From SCTG01 sp964384595 (GTDB lineage Bacteria > Nitrospirota > Nitrospiria > Nitrospirales > NS-4): a stretch of DNA of 48,106 bases. A program made the translations under genes and the position numbers. The notes beneath the pieces are model-generated. The model saw nothing but the letters and a program-made list of their open reading frames with translations, searched no databases and had not been told where the DNA came from. How positions within the stretch are numbered: the first letter of the stretch is position 1; the number at the start of each line of letters is the position of its first letter. The stretch spans positions 1 through 48,106 of the forward strand of contig CAYLLY010000009.1 in the NCBI GenBank assembly GCA_964384595.1. Direction: 5' to 3'. Shown here in pieces: positions 47,387-48,106 of this stretch.

Positions 47387-48106
47387 GACGGCCGGTTCCC
47401 ACCGCCGCCTTTCCGACTTCGAACATCTCCTCGACTGATCGGCTCTTCCACTCCACGTAGTAATCGGATATCCCGAACGCGTGCATGACGGTCGCCGGCG
47501 TGTCCATCAGCGACACCGGCTGCTTGATTTCGTACCCTGCCTTGATGCCCGGTCCCGCCGCAATCCACGGAATCGTCATGTCTTCCGGGGCGGGGGTCCC
47601 ATGGGTGGTCCCATGGCCCCCGTGGTCGGACGAGACGATGAAGGTGGTCCGCTCGTAGAGCCCCAGCTCCTTGAACCCTTTGATGAGCGCCCCGATCGCC
47701 CGGTCAATGTCCTCCACCGCCTTGAGATACGGCTTGCTCATCCATCCGTCGGCATGGCCTGCGGTATCGGCCTCGGCGAAATGGATGAGAAACAGGGCGG
47801 GCTTGGTGGAATCGGTGGTGGTTTTATAGGCGTTGATGACGTCGGCGGCGATCTTTTTGGCGGTGCAGCCCGGCTCGCTCACGCTGCAGACGTGGAGGGC
47901 CAGGCGCCGATCCTGTTTCGTCGCGTGCAGGAGTTTCTCCTTCTGGATGAAAGCGGCGCCCCACTTGCTGCCGTTGAAGGTGGCGATCTCGAAGAGAGTC
48001 GGCGCTTTCAGGTAGCCGCGCTGGGGCTCGTAGTCGTTCCAGTCCACGCCATGGGCTTCGACCGGCAGGCCCGTCAGCATGGATGTGAACGCCGGCAGGG
48101 TCAAGC
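47376..48106 (-). CDS. alkaline phosphatase/phosphodiesterase family protein, N-terminus outside the window
   Basis: The visible 243 residues form the C-terminal part of an ectonucleotide pyrophosphatase/phosphodiesterase-type enzyme. The substrate-loop remnant LTLPAFTSMLTGLPVEAHG is right at the edge. Metal ligands appear in FAEADTAGHADGW, SDHGGHG and the following THGTP histidine. The frame is open to the window end, so the true start and nucleophile (upstream Ser/Thr) are beyond 48106. Family members hydrolyse phosphodiesters or phosphomonoesters, usually in the periplasm. Confidence 0.9.
   Translation of the reverse strand, partial: LTLPAFTSMLTGLPVEAHGVDWNDYEPQRGYLKAPTLFEIATFNGSKWGAAFIQKEKLLHATKQDRRLALHVCSVSEPGCTAKKIAADVINAYKTTTDSTKPALFLIHFAEADTAGHADGWMSKPYLKAVEDIDRAIGALIKGFKELGLYERTTFIVSSDHGGHGTTHGTPAPEDMTIPWIAAGPGIKAGYEIKQPVSLMDTPATVMHAFGISDYYVEWKSRSVEEMFEVGKAAVGTGRPNQ

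Noticed and set aside
1..48106. CRISPR array or rRNA genes
   Set aside because: No regularly spaced short repeats and no 16S/23S/5S sequence were seen on reading either strand.

Overview
The window is a high-GC bacterial chromosome segment with no rRNA and no plasmid or phage backbone. Gene content suggests the phylum Nitrospirota, most likely Nitrospira or a close relative. The clues are an ISC-type Fe-S operon whose HscB carries a zinc domain, a separate F0 cluster, an acyl-CoA desaturase, a 31-residue AURKAIP1/COX24-type peptide and many small conserved unknowns. This placement is an inference from gene content, not from a marker gene. Housekeeping sigma-70-like promoters (TTGAC-17-TAnnnT) are easy to see at several genes.

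Layout. 1-5.7 kb (minus strand): a cut-off ribbon-helix-helix antitoxin, then a complete isc operon read right to left, iscR-iscS-iscU-iscA-hscB-hscA-iscX. An IscR-type operator abuts the -10 box. 5.7-8.6 kb: gltX, tRNA-Gln(CTG), a ferredoxin reductase-like flavoprotein facing an ISC-type [2Fe-2S] ferredoxin (missing from the isc operon itself), and tRNA-Glu(CTC). 8.6-20.8 kb: a PQQ-type sugar dehydrogenase, an EVE protein on a probably leaderless mRNA, small unknowns, an MsbA-like ABC exporter, a 31-aa basic peptide, a lipoprotein plus nadB, a lytic transglycosylase, a CNNM/CorC membrane protein, and pabB-pabC for p-aminobenzoate.

20.86-26.93 kb is the main accessory element. It is a compact, visibly more AT-rich five-gene operon: a coiled-coil protein, a DUF2791/BrxD-like protein without a P-loop, an active BrxD-like ATPase, a 196-aa unknown, and a SNF2 helicase fused to an Mrr-type nuclease. 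It sits between two diverged direct copies of the pabB 5' end. One belongs to intact pabB; the other is a decayed fragment next to the atp promoter. The element therefore split an ancestral divergent pabB/atp pair. It looks like an anti-phage or anti-plasmid system related to, but not the same as, BREX.

27.1-32.6 kb: F0 ATP synthase genes atpZ/I-atpB-atpE-atpF (no F1 genes here), a GYD protein, a glycine-tailed RRM protein, a desaturase, and a second small insertion. In that insertion a toxin-antitoxin pair lies between a truncated and a full copy of one unknown gene, the same arrangement as at pabB. 32.6-36.4 kb (minus): rlmN followed by a catalytic and a non-catalytic M16 peptidase. 36.5-47.4 kb (plus): a Slt-type transglycosylase, a coiled-coil protein, zapA, a probable non-coding RNA locus (6S-like by position), then the tightly overlapping chain rny-ymdB-xseA-xseB-tlyA-epimerase, a convergent rhodanese, cutA and an M23 endopeptidase. 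The window ends inside a phosphodiesterase-type alkaline phosphatase.
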